Below, in pieces: positions 51,700 through 63,965 of a DNA stretch of 64,000 bases; position 1 is the stretch's first letter, and the number at the start of each line of letters is the position of its first letter. The notes beneath the pieces are model-generated. The model did not search any database and was not told the origin of the DNA. It saw nothing but the letters and a program-made list of their open reading frames with translations. Made by a program: the position numbers and the translations under genes. Origin of the DNA: Patella vulgata (lineage: Eukaryota; Mollusca; Gastropoda; Patellidae); NCBI RefSeq assembly GCF_932274485.2, contig NC_065882.2, positions 41,820,593 through 41,884,592 on the forward strand, in the 5' to 3' direction.

Positions 51700-54600
51700 G
51701 TGCGAAAAACATGGGAAATGTCATTTCGACATGATGATTATATTTCATTCAGTCGAAATGTCAAAATGCTGCTATTTTAAGTCTTCACAAGCTAGACTAC
51801 ACTTAACATGAATTTCAAAATTGAAAATGTTGCTAAATCTCAAAACAAATAGTTTTGTCATCAACTCTGGGTAGGATCCCATTACACAATTAAATATTCC
51901 TAAAGTCAAAGAAAATATCATATTCATTTATATTGCCGCATTGTGCAACTCATGGAAAGGTCACTTTTTTGCACAATACTAGATCTTTGTACGATCTGAG
52001 AAATATCTTTCTCTGGGGTTAGGGTTTGGGTTAGGTTTATAAATTACATGTCAAATGTAAAAATTGAAGCTGTAACAACTGTGGATTGTGGCTAAAACTA
52101 TTCTGAAGGGTTAGGGTTAGAATTGTGGGTATAATTCAGTATAAACACGGAAATATATTTCTCAGATCGGAAAGAACTAGTATCATGCCACTTTTTTGGA
52201 TATCTCATTTCACTAACAGATGGCAGCAAACTGAGCAGTAGGGTTAAGAATCCATGACTAGCATACTTTCTGATTAGGCCTATAGATTACAAATATCTCA
52301 GATTATGGAACATGTTTGTGAGAATTTTACAATAACTTAGATGTTGCAAATGTCATTGTCATAATATTCAATATTTATTACAGCATGTTTATAGTGTGCC
52401 CTTTTATATAACATGCTCAGGGACAGTTTTGGGCTTTAAAAGTAGTTTACTGTATCTAATGTGCGTAATGTTCTGCCAGGTGTATAAAGTTCTAAAAAAT
52501 ATGAGAGATAAACAGGAGCTAAATTATTTAAACATTTAAAAGAAAGTAATAAAATCTTAAAATCAATTCAATATTTAACAGGTAACCAGTGTGAATTATA
52601 TAAAACAGGAGTTATGTGGTCGTATTTCTTAGTTAAAGTAACAAGTCTAGCTGCAGTATTCTGTACTTTATGTAATTTATCTATACGTTTTAAAGGTAAA
52701 CCAACTAAAAGTGAATTAAAGTTATCTAATCGAAAAGTGACCAGAGAATTAACAAGTGACTTAGTTTTAGTGCCATCTACAGTTGAGCTTCCATTTAAAC
52801 TATCAAAGATTGCGCCAATATTACGGGCAGAATAAGATGAAAATATATCACAATTACCAATTACAACAGGGGGGCTTATCATGTCTCTAACATGATTGAC
52901 CCTACTGCTGATTAAGTTGCAGCCATTGGTAGTGAAATGAGATATTGCCTCCTTGATGAGCACAATAGATAGAAAGAACTTTTATGTTTGTGGGAATATT
53001 GAATTTCTATTCTCCGGTTGTACGTGACAAGGAGTAGGGTCGCCTGTCCAACCTTGTGGGTTTTCTCTGGGTTCTCCGATTTCCTCCCACTGCTAAAGAC
53101 CCCTATGCTCAGGGGAAATTATTGAAATAAAGTTGAACCATGTGTTAGTCCTGAAATGACCTAGTTTGTGTCGAGTGGACGTTAAACCCTCTCTCTCTCT
53201 CTCTCTCTCTCTCTTTGTTTGGGCACTAATGCTACCGATAAAAGTAGGGGGTGGGGTGCTAATAGTCGATTCCTTTGGTACAGTGTTAAAAACTTGTGGA
53301 GAGGTATCAAAATTAATAATAAACAAAAAATTTGACCCCGACCCCCCTAACCCCCATGTACATATCCCCTGAATATGGGGTACCCCTAAATTAGCCAAAG
53401 TATCAGTTTTTCTGTCATTTCACCACTAACAAGTTTGTCTAGAATGCCTTTCACAGGTTCATATGTTGGTTTACGTGGTCTGCAAGTCTGAATATGACAT
53501 TGAAAACGACCCGCGACAATATGATATGGCAGCAATCCAATATTGAGGCCAAAAGGGCACCACAAATATGTATTCTTTGCTTTTCGACCAAAAATAGTGT
53601 TGTAATATGTCGACTACTAGGTTTTCGAGGTCCTAGAATCCAAATTTATTGTGATTTCAAACAAAAAAGAAACCACTAACAACATATTTATCATGTGGTG
53701 AAATATTCATCAGTTATAATACAATTACAATTATCATTATTATGGATTAAGTTAAGCTATCTCGGACTGAATTCAAATCAGTCATCGTTACATCTGCTTT
53801 ATGATTGAGATTGCTTAGGTAGGCCTCCAAATTGGTCCCATAAACAAATGCTAGCAACTTTTAATGGTCCTTTAGTAAATGGAAAATGTCACTTTGTTTA
53901 GTTACTGATAAGACTGTCTCTCGAGCAAATCTTACTTCGATGTAATAAAATGATTGTTTCGCCATTTGTCACAGAATAAGTTTGCTATTTCCTTGACAGC
54001 TAGATAGACCCTGTTGCTGCAAAAGCTTCTGTTTCTTGTCCCACGTTTTCATTACAGCAGGAATTTCATACTTAGCGATATTACTATATCCTGGGAATTG
54101 GCTTTCACTTGCACAGTGGATGCACATTTCAGTCACATTTTTGTCTTTTCGCATAAAAGGCAAAAGAGACTTTTGGACGAGAATGCTTGACACGAACAGA
54201 ACAATGAGTGGGTTTAATTACAACTTCAAAATGATGTTTAATACGAATCATAATTACCAGTACAACAACTGACTTCCACTTTTCAGCCAAATTATGGTCA
54301 AATAAAGGGTACAATGGACGTAATTGTCCGGGAGGCCATTTCAGAATGGCCTTGGTTTGATGTGACTCTGATCGTTTTTACCTGAAATTGATTGTTTCAG
54401 AGAAAGCTTATAGAATGTGTTACCAGATGGCGCCATTAACTGGGGTTCGTTGAAAAAGTGACTTAGATCGTTCTTCCCCTGGGCTCTTCAAATATGTTTG
54501 TTGTTAGTGGTTTCTTTTTTGTTCGAAATCAACACAAATTCAGATTTTACTCCCTAGAAAACATAGTAGTCGACATATTACAACACTCTATATGGTCGAA

Positions 54601-55473
54601 AAGCACAAAATACATATTTGAGGCACCATTTTGGGCGCCATATTGGATTGTTGCGGATTATTTTTAATGTCATATTCTGACATGCAGAACACGAAAACCT
54701 ATATTTGGGCCTGGGAAAGGCATTCGAAACAAACTTGTCAGTGGTGAAATTACAGAAAAACTGATATTTTGGCTAACTTGAGGGGCACAGGCGTGGGTTT
54801 GTCATAACTTTGGAGGGGGGGGGACGGATGAACCCTGGAACCTGGAACATTTCATTACCAAACCAAAATAAGAATTACGAACAGTTTACTGTACCAGTGT
54901 TATTTCGATGAAAGCTGTATCTAGGGGTAATATGATGACAATATGGAAAAATTGATAGCTGCGATCGGTCAATTAAGGAGGAAGATATTGTGGAGATCAG
55001 TAACTGTGGTGAGACCCAAGGCAGTTGTTAGATAGCCTTCAGAACGGGTCATTCATGTGGATATAAACCTGAAAATCTGTCCTTGCGATCAAAATCACGA
55101 GGGGGACAGAGACCTATTCGTCCCCCCACCCACTTTCGATTCTTGAGGGGGGGGGGATGCGTCACCCCCGCCCCCTTAATTCACGCCCATGCATGGGGGT
55201 CAGGGGTTAAATTGTTTTCTGTATTATGGATTTTGATACCCCTCCACATAATTTAAGCACCGTATAAGCTTTGTTGACTGTACAGACGAATTAGCTACCG
55301 TGGGCTTATGTTTCATTGACTGGCAACCTATCTCTTTATGATTTATTTTCTAGCTGCGGGATCAACAGCTAAACAGTTTATAGATAAAGGTCAACTAGTC
55401 CCAGATAATGTAATGGTACAACTTATTATTAATGAACTCAAAAAAATTCAAGGCAACAGCTGGCTGTTAGATG
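51555..55473 (+). CDS. AK3: adenylate kinase, AK3/AK4 type (5' part; continues beyond the window)
   Basis: Mitochondrial adenylate kinase family, transferring phosphate from a nucleoside triphosphate to AMP (GTP:AMP in the matrix for AK3). Two exons are seen: 51555-51699 and 55354-55473. They join in phase (ACA G / CT) and encode 89 residues. The P-loop GPPGSGKG is at residues 12-19, the AMP-binding LSSGD block at 34-38, then [15 protein letters not shown] and the block SWLLDG, which is followed by FPRT in the family. The ten residues before the P-loop match the short AK3/AK4 leader. LSSGD (Asp as in AK3, not the AK4 His) leans toward AK3. FPRT, the LID and the C-terminus are not found to the right edge, so they must lie beyond 64000. 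Intron 1 is 3.65 kb and the partial intron 2 is over 8.5 kb, both full of repeats. The gene faces away from PUM3. Confidence 0.9.
51950..52200. repeat. short inverted-repeat unit in kinase intron 1
   Basis: GGTCACTTTTTTGCACAATA and GATCTGAGAAATAT at the left are mirrored by ATATTTCTCAGATC and ATCATGCCACTTTTTTGG at the right. Telomere-like GGGTTAGGG appears inside (about 52016-52030 and 52108-52116) by chance or as filler. Confidence 0.45.
52415..52965 (-). mobile_element. LINE fragment (CR1/L2 type), post-RT region
   Basis: Minus-strand [20 protein letters not shown] then [33 protein letters not shown], one stop, and [20 protein letters not shown] followed by [10 protein letters not shown]. 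This is the standard thumb/C-terminal block of CR1-group LINEs. Truncated at both ends. Confidence 0.9.
53013..53214 (+). mobile_element. SINE type 1, head-truncated
   Basis: Begins within the region after box B (CCGGTTGTACGTGACAAGGA), keeps the central block including GGTTCTCCGATTTCCTCCCA, and ends GTCGAGTGGACGTTAAACCC with a long (CT)n. Confidence 0.88.
53378..54790. mobile_element. foldback element (1.4 kb) in kinase intron 1
   Basis: Arms 53378-53700 and 54496-54790 are inverted copies (TTAGCCAAA(G/A)TATCAGTTTT, GTCGACTA(C/G)TA blocks). Ends resemble GTACCCCTAAATTAGCC and GTGCCCCTCAAGTTAGCC. The middle part (53700-54495) has no recognised coding region. Confidence 0.75.
55354..55473 (+). 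CDS. AK3: adenylate kinase coding exon 2
   Basis: Encodes [20 protein letters not shown] then [15 protein letters not shown]. Acceptor TTATTTTCTAG, donor GATG/GTAAAC, phase 1. Confidence 0.92.
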
Positions 55474-56024
55474 GTAAACTTTAGGATTCATTTTTCTTTT
55501 AGTATTATATAGGCCTACATTGCAGGCTATCCTACATATGATGTAGGTCTTAAATGAGAAAGATATTTCAGAAAAAGAAAATCAGAATGATTTTTCTGTC
55601 AAATAGCCAATAGCATTAGAAACCCATTTAGGATCAAAGGTGTATTGTGTTCTAAGGACTGCATTATGTTGAGACTGATAATTTCTGGAGCTATGGGTCT
55701 ACAAGTCGTTTGAGGATTAGCCATTTGTATATGCCAACATTTAAGTGTGGGTGTATGTATTATGTCGTCACCTTGTCCGTCGGTTCAAAAGAGGACGAAC
55801 CCCATTTTCAGCGTTCTGCAACTTTTCGTTCCATCGCTATTCGCCCTTTGTCAAAAACCTTGTGAACGTGATAGAAGTTGTAATTTGGTGTAAAGGATTG
55901 TGGTCATGAGAGGACAATGCCTATCGTTATTTAACGTTTTACGAATTTCTGTTCCGGAGTTATCCCCCCCATTTGCTGAAAACAGCTTTTGACTGATTCT
56001 TTTTGTTAAGCAGGGGAATATTAA

Positions 56025-56430
56025 CCCTTGTCCTGCGGTACCTGGATTATTCCGGGATCTGCACGAGCCCTCCATATACGGCACCCGGAATATTCTGGGA
56101 TTACCGATTGTATTTATTTCCGGGCGTTTTAATAGAGTTAACTCCCATGTACGATAGGTGGCGTTTCACTAAACGCTGTCATTCTTGTTTACATTTTTTT
56201 TGCTAATTTTCCGAAGATTTGGCGGACGAATGTAATGATACATGTCCAAAAAAAAACCAAAACGTGACGTTATGTCACGACTAACTTCCTAGGAAGTGTT
56301 GGACGTATTTTAACGATGAAGATAGTGAACTCTGTGAAAATTTGATCACAGTTGTTGACTCAGATTTTTAAAGTGTCAGTGCTAAAAATCTGATTTGCAG
56401 ATTCTGGCAGCTATATCAGTTTTAGTAGAG
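56025..56430 (+). mobile_element. piggyBac-like 5' end (fragment)
   Basis: TTAA (56021-56024) followed by CCCTTGTCCTGCGG, then GGTACCTGGATTATTCCGGG and a mirrored CCCGGAATATTCTGGGATTA. A plus-strand frame begins MSKKKPKRDVMSRLTS, then has stops, in an acidic stretch (EDSELCEN-like). TTAA plus CCCTTG and an acidic N-terminus are typical of piggyBac relatives. The 3' end is not seen. Confidence 0.4.
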
Positions 56431-56532
56431 GCACCCAACGTTATACAAGTACTCCCAAAACAATTCAGTTGACGACGTCATATATGACGTCAACAATTCT
56501 GAGCTTTAGGGCTAAAATGGGTTCGTCCGTCT

Positions 56533-57330
56533 GTCTGTCTGTCTGTCACACTTTTTGGGACACAATAACTCTCCTTCTAATTGATCTAGAATTTCCAACT
56601 TGATCTAGGTGTTTATTAGGTCACTGCCTTGATAGAGTTCGAAGATGAGCATTTTCTGCTTAGGGTAAGCCGAGATAAGCAATTTGAATAATACTTTGGG
56701 AAACGACAACTTTAGTTCTAATTAAGTGAGAGTGATGAAACTTGGTGTATAGTTTCATTACATCAATACCTTGACTAAGTTTGATAATGAGCATTTTCTG
56801 CTCAGTCAGGGTAATCCGAGTGATAAGCAATTTGATTGGTGGTGACTTTGGAAAACAATAACTCACCTTCTAATTGAGGTAGAATGTTCAAACTTGGTGT
56901 AAATGTTCATTAGGTCAATGCCTTGATGGAGATCAATGATAAACATTGTATGCTTACGGTAAGCAGAGATAAGCAATCTAATTGGTTGATGCTCTGGGGC
57001 ACAATAACTTTGGTTATAAATTAATTGAGAGTGAGGAAACTCTGAGCATAAATTCATTATATCATTACCTTGACTAAGTTCGATGATGAAAATTTTCTGC
57101 TTAGGCTAAGGAGCGATAAGCAATTTCATTGGTCAAGACTTTGGAACATAACAACTCTGCTTTTAATTGACATAGAATGTTTAAACTTGATGTAGATGTT
57201 CATTACTAAGTTCAATGATTAACATTTCGAGCTAAAGCTAAGCAATTTAATTGGTTGATGCTTTGGGATAAGATAACTTTGATTCTATCTGAATCTGATA
57301 GAGAGTGATGAAACTTTGTGTATAGTTGGT
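56533..57330 (-). mobile_element. family C tandem-core element, minus strand
   Basis: About five units (minus-strand AGCAGAAAATG, CCAATCAAATTGCTTATC, AAGTTTCATCACTCTC), ending at 56525-56545 with a CTGT tetranucleotide run. The longest family C array here. Confidence 0.75.
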
Positions 57331-57389
57331 AATCAGTTTGGTTGCCAGGGGGGGTGCACCCCCCCAGCAAAAAAGATAGTCTTTCGCAA

Positions 57390-57910
57390 AATATGTGCAG
57401 TCGGTCGCGAAATAAGTGCAGTCGATCTCGAAATAAGTGCTCACTGAATTAATGAGGTAAATAAACAATGCCAAAATAGAAGGAAAAATGCCAAATTTTT
57501 ATGTATTTGCGTAAATCCGTGCACCTAAATCGCATATGTCACGCTACTCACCCAAAGCGTTTGTATAAAATAACCTTGTCAACTTACCATGTTTGAAAAA
57601 ATGTTTTTTACCCTTCTTCTCTTGTGAGTTGGTCTAAGAAAAAAATCCCCCCCTGGGAGGAAAATAGTCGGTCTCAAAATATGTGCCGTTACTACAGTCA
57701 GTCTCAAAATTATGCATCAGCGACTGACGAAATGAATTAATGAGGTAAACAAACAATGCCAGAATAGAAGGGAAAAATCTCAAATACTTTTATATTTCTT
57801 AAGTCACATAGTCGGTCTCAAAATAAGTGCTCACTGCAGTCGGTCTCAGTCTAAATGAATTAATGAGGTAAACAATGCCAAAATAGAAGGGAAAATTTTT
57901 GTATGAATCC
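57390..57910 (+). repeat. diverged tandem repeat of AGTCGGTCTCAAAATAAGTG
   Basis: The unit (AGTCGGTCTC.AAATAAGTGC then TGAATTAATGAGGTAAAC, AACAATGCCAAAATAGAAGG) recurs at about 57415, 57690 and 57805. Function unknown. Confidence 0.6.
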
Positions 57911-58452
57911 ATGCACCTAAATTGCAACGGTATAGTATAAAATAACCTAGTCAACTTGTAATGTTTGAAAAAAAAATTCCCTGTTATGAGAGCTTGTTAG
58001 GAATATTTTGATAACTTAAATTACATTATTGATTGTCATACGAATAATATTAGTCAAACAGTTGGTAAGAAGTTATCGGAAGCATAGTTTGTTTCAGAAA
58101 TATGTAAAAAATCTTTAAATTATGAAATGTTATGGCGATCTATTTAGTTAGGGAGCTAGGTTCAGGTTGTTTCGAAAATCGTGTACAAAATGTCTACTAT
58201 GTTAAATGAGTGGGCAGTGATGTCCGATACTCTGAACCTTGATTCTTAAGTTGCACCTCCCCTTCCCTTTGAATTTTCGAGTTTAAATCAACTTTTGCGT
58301 ACAACAATCAACTTTCGTGCATAAGTCGACCAACTTCAGATGTCGCTAAAAACACTGCTTAAGAAGACCCCCGACCCTTCCTTCTCCCTTAAGAACACCC
58401 CCTTACCCCCCAGAGAGAGGGGTTAATTTGACTTTTGCGTACAACATTAATT

Positions 58453-60013
58453 TTTTATACGCCCACATTTTCATGTGGACGTATATTGTCCTCGCCCCTG
58501 TCCGTCCGTCCACAATTTGTTTGTGGACACTCTACAGGTCACAATTCTTATCTGATTTTGACGAAAATTGAAATATAGGTTTACCTCCAAATTGGCATGT
58601 ATTGGATCGAAACTTCGTGGATTATGGCCCCTGTTTGTGGACCCTATAGAGGTCATAATTTTTATCCGATTTTGTTGAAACTTGAAATGTAAGTTTATAA
58701 CCGAAAGATCTCGGTTCCTTTCGATATTCGCGCATATGGGACCGTAACTCCCTGAATTATACCCCCTTCGCGCATATGGGACTGTAACTTCCTGAATTAT
58801 ACCCCCTGATTTTACGAAAAATCGCGTTTTTAGCTTGTGGACCCTATAGAGGTCATAATTTTTATCCGATTTAAAAAAACGTAGTATAATATCACCGTTA
58901 CACCCTAAGGGTGGCTGAGTTCGAATTTCGTGAAAATCGGCCCAAAATTGACAGACAAAATGGCCACCGTTCGTTTTCAAAGGTTGTGGACCCTATAGAG
59001 GTCACAATTTTTTTCCGATTTTGTTGAAACTTGATTTGTAAGTTTATAACCCAAAGATCTCAGTTCCCTTCGATATTTGCGCATATCGGACTGTAACTTC
59101 CTGAATTATGGCCCCTGATTGTACGAAAAATCGCGTTTTTAGCTTGTGGACCCTATAGAGGTCATAATTTTTATCTGATTTAAAAAAGCGTATTATTATA
59201 TTACACCCTAAGGATAGTTGAGTTCGAATTTCGTACCAAAGCTGACAGACAAAATGGCCGCCCCTCGTACTCAAATAGTGTAAAAATATGGTATATCAAT
59301 GATGTGGGCTCTCTAGAGGTCTCAATTTTCTTTTGATTTTTATGAAACTTGAAATGTAAGTTAATAACCCAAAGATCTTGGTTCCTTTCGATATTCGGCA
59401 TATCGGATAGTAACTTCCTGAATTATGGCCATTGATTGTATGAAAAATCACGTTTTTAGCTAGTGGTCCTTGTAAAGATCACAATTTTTATCTGATATAA
59501 AAAAAATGTGTAAATATATCACCATTACACACTAAGATCATGGATCCTTTTGATAATCGCAGATACCCGAACTTAACTTCCTGGATTATGGCCCGTGATT
59601 GTTTGAAAAATGTCATTTTTAGCTTGCGGATTCTCTAGAGATCACAATTTTTTTCCGATTTTAAATATTTCACCATTTCACCATAATGGAGGTTGAATTC
59701 AAATTTCGGGAAAATCGAAATGAAACTGCCCAACAAAATGCCTGCTCTTTGTTCGAAAATTGTGTAAAAGTATACAATACAAGGGTTGTCAACCCTCTAG
59801 GGGTCACAATTTTTGTCCAATTCTGTTGAAACTTAAATCATATCTTTATATCCCAAAGATCTCAGTCCCTTTTGATATTTGCGCATTCCAGACCATAACT
59901 TTCTGGATTATTGCCCCTGGTTGTACAAAAAATCTTTTTTGTTTTTAGCTTGTTCTCTATCCATCTCTTGCAAAATGTTGGCGTATCCTGCCTGGAAGCC
60001 GTTGGTTATCCAA
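58453..60013 (-). mobile_element. pearl-like family A element, both ends present, minus strand
   Basis: The 3' hairpin and ACGG tract are at 58453-58525, core halves follow, and the 5' cap is at about 59959-60013 (decayed AACGGCTTCCAGGCAGGATA on the minus strand). The cap is fused to another A core (60014-60296) at the same junction as near 43200. Confidence 0.85.
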
Positions 60014-60296
60014 TTTAAAAAAACGTTTGAATATATCACCGTTACATCCTAATGATGGTTGAGTTCGAATTTCGTGAAAATCGGGCCAAAACTGCCGGAC
60101 AAAATGGCCGCCCCTTGTATAAAAAATATGGTATATCAAGGTTGTAAACTCTCTAGAGGTCACAATTTTCACCCGATTTTGATGAAACTTGAAATGCATG
60201 TTTATAACCTAAAGATATTGGTTCCTTTCGATATTCGCACATATCAGATCGTAACTCCCTGAATTATGGCCCCTGATTGTACAAAAAATTGCGTTT
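60014..60296 (-). mobile_element. outer family A core, part 1
   Basis: One pair of half-units continuing upstream of the nested cap; interrupted on its right by a family B element. Confidence 0.75.
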
Positions 60297-60971
60297 TTAT
60301 CCACCCACATTAAAATATGGTTGTATATTATCGTCATCCCGGCCGTCCGTCCACAATTCCTTGTGGACGCTCTAGAGGCTAAAATTAATATCCGATTGAC
60401 TTTAAATTTATACACAGTGTTAAAGGTGATGAGGCGAAGAGGTCTATTGATTTTCAGCGATTTCCGATAATTACTACCAGAGTTATGGCCCTTGATCTCT
60501 TCAAAAAAATCTTCTGGACGCTCTAGATGCTAAAGTGAATATCTCGTTGACTTTAAATTTTTACACAGTGTTTAAGGTCATGAGACGAAGAAGTCTTTTG
60601 ATTTTCAGTGATTTCTGATAATTACTGCCAAAGTTATGGCCCTTGATCACTTTGAAAAATCTTGTGCCTGTCTAGAGGCTAAAGTTATCATCCGATTGAC
60701 TTCAGATTGATACACAGAGTTTAAGGTCTTGAGAAGAACAAGTATATTGATTTTCAATGAATTTTGATAACTTGAACAGCTAAATCCATGGGGCAGAACT
60801 TTATAAAAAACAAACAAATTCTAATGATTTTCTGATAATTACTTAATGAGTTGTTACTCTTAATCAGATTTTAGTGTATTATAAATGTTTCATTACTGAA
60901 AAATGTAAAAATATGCGACAACTTTTGCTGACTGCCCGGACGATTTAGCTGCTGTGGGCGTATGTTGCATC
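60297..60971 (-). mobile_element. pearl-like family B element nested in family A, minus strand
   Basis: The 3' cap at 60297-60365 (CACATTAAAATATGGTTGTA, GGCCGTCCGTCCACAATTCC), three B units, and a 5' side ending at GCTGCTGTGGGCGTATGTTG (minus-strand CAACATACGCCCACAGCAGC). The very first cap bases (GGTTGCCAGGCAAC) are missing. A core sequence lies on both sides. Confidence 0.82.
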
Positions 60972-61503
60972 CCTCTAGAGGTCACAATTATTATCTGATT
61001 GAAAAAAAAAACGTTCAAATAAATATATCTCTGTTACGCCGTATTGTTGGTTGAGTTAGAATTTCATGATAATCGGAACAAAACTGACATACAAAATGGC
61101 CGCCCCCTCCCCCTCCCAAAAAAAATTTGATCCAATTTTGATGAAACTTGAAATGCATGTTTATAACCCAAAGATCTAGGTTGCTTTCGATATTCGCGCA
61201 TATCAGATCATAACTTCTGATTTAACGTGTGAATATATCACCATTACACACTAAGATCTTGGTTCCTTTTGATAATCGCGCAAATCCGAACATAACTTCC
61301 CGGATTGTTTGAAAAATCGCATTTTTAGCTTGCGGTTTCTCTAGAGGACACAATTTTTTTTCCGATTTTAAAAAACGTTTAAATATTTCACCATTCCACC
61401 ATAATGAAGGTTGAATTCGAATTTCGGGAAAATTGAAATGAAACTGCCCAACAAAATGGCCGCTCTTTGTACACAAATTGTGTAAAAGTATGTAATATGG
61501 ACT
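60972..61503 (-). mobile_element. family A core, part 2
   Basis: Core half-units including CCATTTTGTATGTCAG and GGCCATTTTGTTGGGCAG on the minus strand, ending abruptly at 61503. Confidence 0.75.
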
Positions 61504-61736
61504 CCTCAAGACTACTTCATTAATTACTTTCACATAAACTTGTGGGATGTGTTTTACTTTGTAATTTGTTCATCAAGCCTTCTCGTTGCAAATGCTGTTT
61601 GAGACCATAGAAAACCTGGCACCAGGAACTGATTTTAAAATGTTCATTGTGTCTCAAATAGTGAATATAAGGAGCCCATATTTTCAGGGTAAGATAACAA
61701 CATCAATCTTGATTGAAATGGACCAATATTAAATCC

Positions 61737-61890
61737 AAATTCATATTTTTAATACCGAAGGTTTAGCTCCTTTAATTGGGGATAAAAAGGAGAAAAGTAA
61801 AGCATAGCGTGGGTCTCCGCTTGATATTCATATTTTTAATATCGAAGGTTTAGCTCCTTTAATTGGAGATAGAAAGGAGAAAGGTAAACG
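61737..61890 (+). repeat. tandem duplication, period 86 bp
   Basis: ATTCATATTTTTAATA(C/T)CGA then GGTTTAGCTCCTTTAATTGG at 61739 and again at 61825. Confidence 0.75.
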
Positions 61891-62038
61891 AAAAAATGCT
61901 GAAAGTTAGTAAAGGAGTTAATCGATAAAATTTGTTTTAAATAATACTGCCATATTTTTCTGAATAATATCGGGTATCTGTTTGATGAAAATATGAGTAC
62001 GCTTTGATTCATGATCATTTTCAAGTGAAAATAATTAT

Positions 62039-62437
62039 TTATTCTAAAATATAATCGAAAAATGTTGTATACATGTTTTTGATTCTAGAAAGATGACCAA
62101 TTCGAAATTCTCTTGCAATACTGATCTTATTTTTGTTGGCAGTGTCTCCTTTTTGTTTTCGATAGCTGTAACTCTCGTAGATACCGTATTTATCCTTCGC
62201 ACAAAGGACCCAATTTCTAACCATTCTTTCAGCCCGAATGTGTTAAGAAACATTTTTTACACACATTAATCAGGGCATCATTAACTCTTAAATTGTACTT
62301 AAAATCCCGGTCCTGTGCCCTCGGTGAGGAACATGATAAGGGATGGGATACTTTCCTTTGTCCCCAATCCATTGTATTCCAAAATTCACTAAAACGATTT
62401 TGCCGATCTTCGTTTGAAACAGTACCGCATTTTTTTG
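62039..62437 (-). pseudogene. transposase-like coding fragment, function not recognised
   Basis: Minus-strand frame VSNEDRQNRFSEFWNTMDWG then YNLRVNDALINVCKK. After a one-base shift in an A run it continues MFLNTFGLKEWLEI and VSTRVTA. The pattern ExRxxxFxxFW ... VCKxMFLxTxG recalls a widespread invertebrate family often found with transposons, but I cannot name it. Joined on its 5' side directly to a family A pearl-like core. Confidence 0.45.
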
Positions 62438-63088
62438 ACGGCTGAGGTCGAATTTCGTGAAAATCGACCCAAAATTGACATACAAAATAGCCGCCTTTCG
62501 TTCTCAAATAGCATAAAAATACGGAATATCAAGGTTGGTGGACCCTATAGAGGTCACAATTTTTATCCGATTTTGTTGAAACTTGAAATGTAAGTTTATA
62601 ACCCAAAGATCTCAGTTCCTTTCGATATTGGTGCATATCGGATCGTAACTTCCTGAATTATGGCCCCTGATTGTACGAAAAATCACGTTTTTAGCTTGTG
62701 GACCCTATAGAGGTCATAATTTTTATCCGATTTAAAAAACCATATTATTCTATCACCGTTACACCCTAAGTACGACTGAGTTGGAATTTCGTGAAAATCG
62801 GCCCAAAATTGACAGACAAAATGGCTGCCGTTCGTTCTCAAATAGCGTAAAAATATGGTATATCAAGGTTGTGGATCCTATAGAGGTCACAATTTTTATC
62901 CGATTTTGTTGTAACTTGAAATGTAAGTTTATAACACAAAGATCTCGGTTCCTTTCGATATTTGCGCATATCAAATTGTAATTTCCTGAATTATGGCCCT
63001 TGATTGTAGGAAAAATCACTTTCTTTTAGCTTGTTCTCTATCCATCTCTCGAAAATGTGGGCGTATCCTGCCTGGCAGCTGCTGGTTA
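62437..63088 (-). mobile_element. pearl-like family A 5' part, minus strand
   Basis: 5' cap at about 63030-63088 (minus-strand CCAGCAGCTGCCAGGCAGGA, TACGCCCACATTTTCG), then core halves to 62437. The 3' part is replaced by the coding fragment. Confidence 0.82.
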
Positions 63089-63290
63089 GCTTGTGGACCC
63101 TATAGAGGTCATAATTTTTATCCGATTTAAAAAAACGTATTATTATATCACCGTTACACCCTAAGGACGGCTGAGTTCGAATTTCATGAAAATCGGCCCA
63201 AAATTGACAGACAAAATGGCCGCCGTTCGTTCTCAAATAGCGTAAAAATACGGTATATCAAGGTTGTGGACCCTATAGAGGTCACAATTT
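63089..63290 (-). mobile_element. family A core between two pearl-like ends
   Basis: One half-unit and part of another, lying between a 5' cap on its left and a foreign 3' cap on its right: a layered insertion. Confidence 0.7.
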
Positions 63291-63965
63291 TTATACGCCC
63301 ACATTTTCATGTGGACGTATTATGCCGTGGCCCCTGTCCGTCCGGACACTCTACAGGTCACAATTCTTATCCGATTTTGACGAAACTTTAAATATAGGTT
63401 TATCTCCAAAAGATCTTGGTTCCTTTCGATATTGGCATGTATCGGATCGAAACTTCATGGATTATGGCCACTGTTTGTACGAAAAATCACGTTTTTAGCT
63501 TGTGGACACTATAGAGGTCACAATTTTTATCAGAATTTGTTGTAACTTGAAATCTAAGTTGATAATCCAAAGATATTGGTTCCTTTCGATATTCGCGCAT
63601 ATCGGACCGTAACTTCCTGAATTATGGCCCCTGATTGTACCAAAAATCGTGTTTTTAGCTTGTGGACCCTATAAAGGTCATAATTTTTACCCGATTTAAA
63701 AAAAACGTTCTATTATATCACCGTTACACCCCAAGGATGGCTGAGTTCAAATTTCGTGAAAATCGGCCCGAAATTGAAAGACAAAATGGCCGCCTTTCGT
63801 TCTCAAATGAAATAGCGTAAAAATATGGTATATCAAGGTTGTGGACCCTATAGAGGTCACAATTTTTATCCGATTTTGTTGAAACTTGAAATGTAAGTTT
63901 ATAACCCAAAGATCTCGGTTCCTTTCGATATTCGCGCATATCGGAATGTAACTTCCTGATTGTAA
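63291..63965 (-). mobile_element. pearl-like family A 3' part, minus strand
   Basis: The 3' hairpin is at about 63291-63325, with arms ATACGCCCACAT and ATGTGGACGTAT as read on the plus strand. A short CCGTCCGGACA stretch and core halves follow to 63965, where a SINE begins. Confidence 0.82.

Noticed and set aside
52016-52116. telomere-like GGGTTAGGG stretches
   Set aside because: Only a few interrupted units inside an intronic repeat.
58471-58980. 169-codon minus-strand frame and its many relatives (GHNSGSYGPICANIERN...)
   Set aside because: Same cause: the family A core happens to stay open in one frame. The same peptide appears wherever the repeat does.
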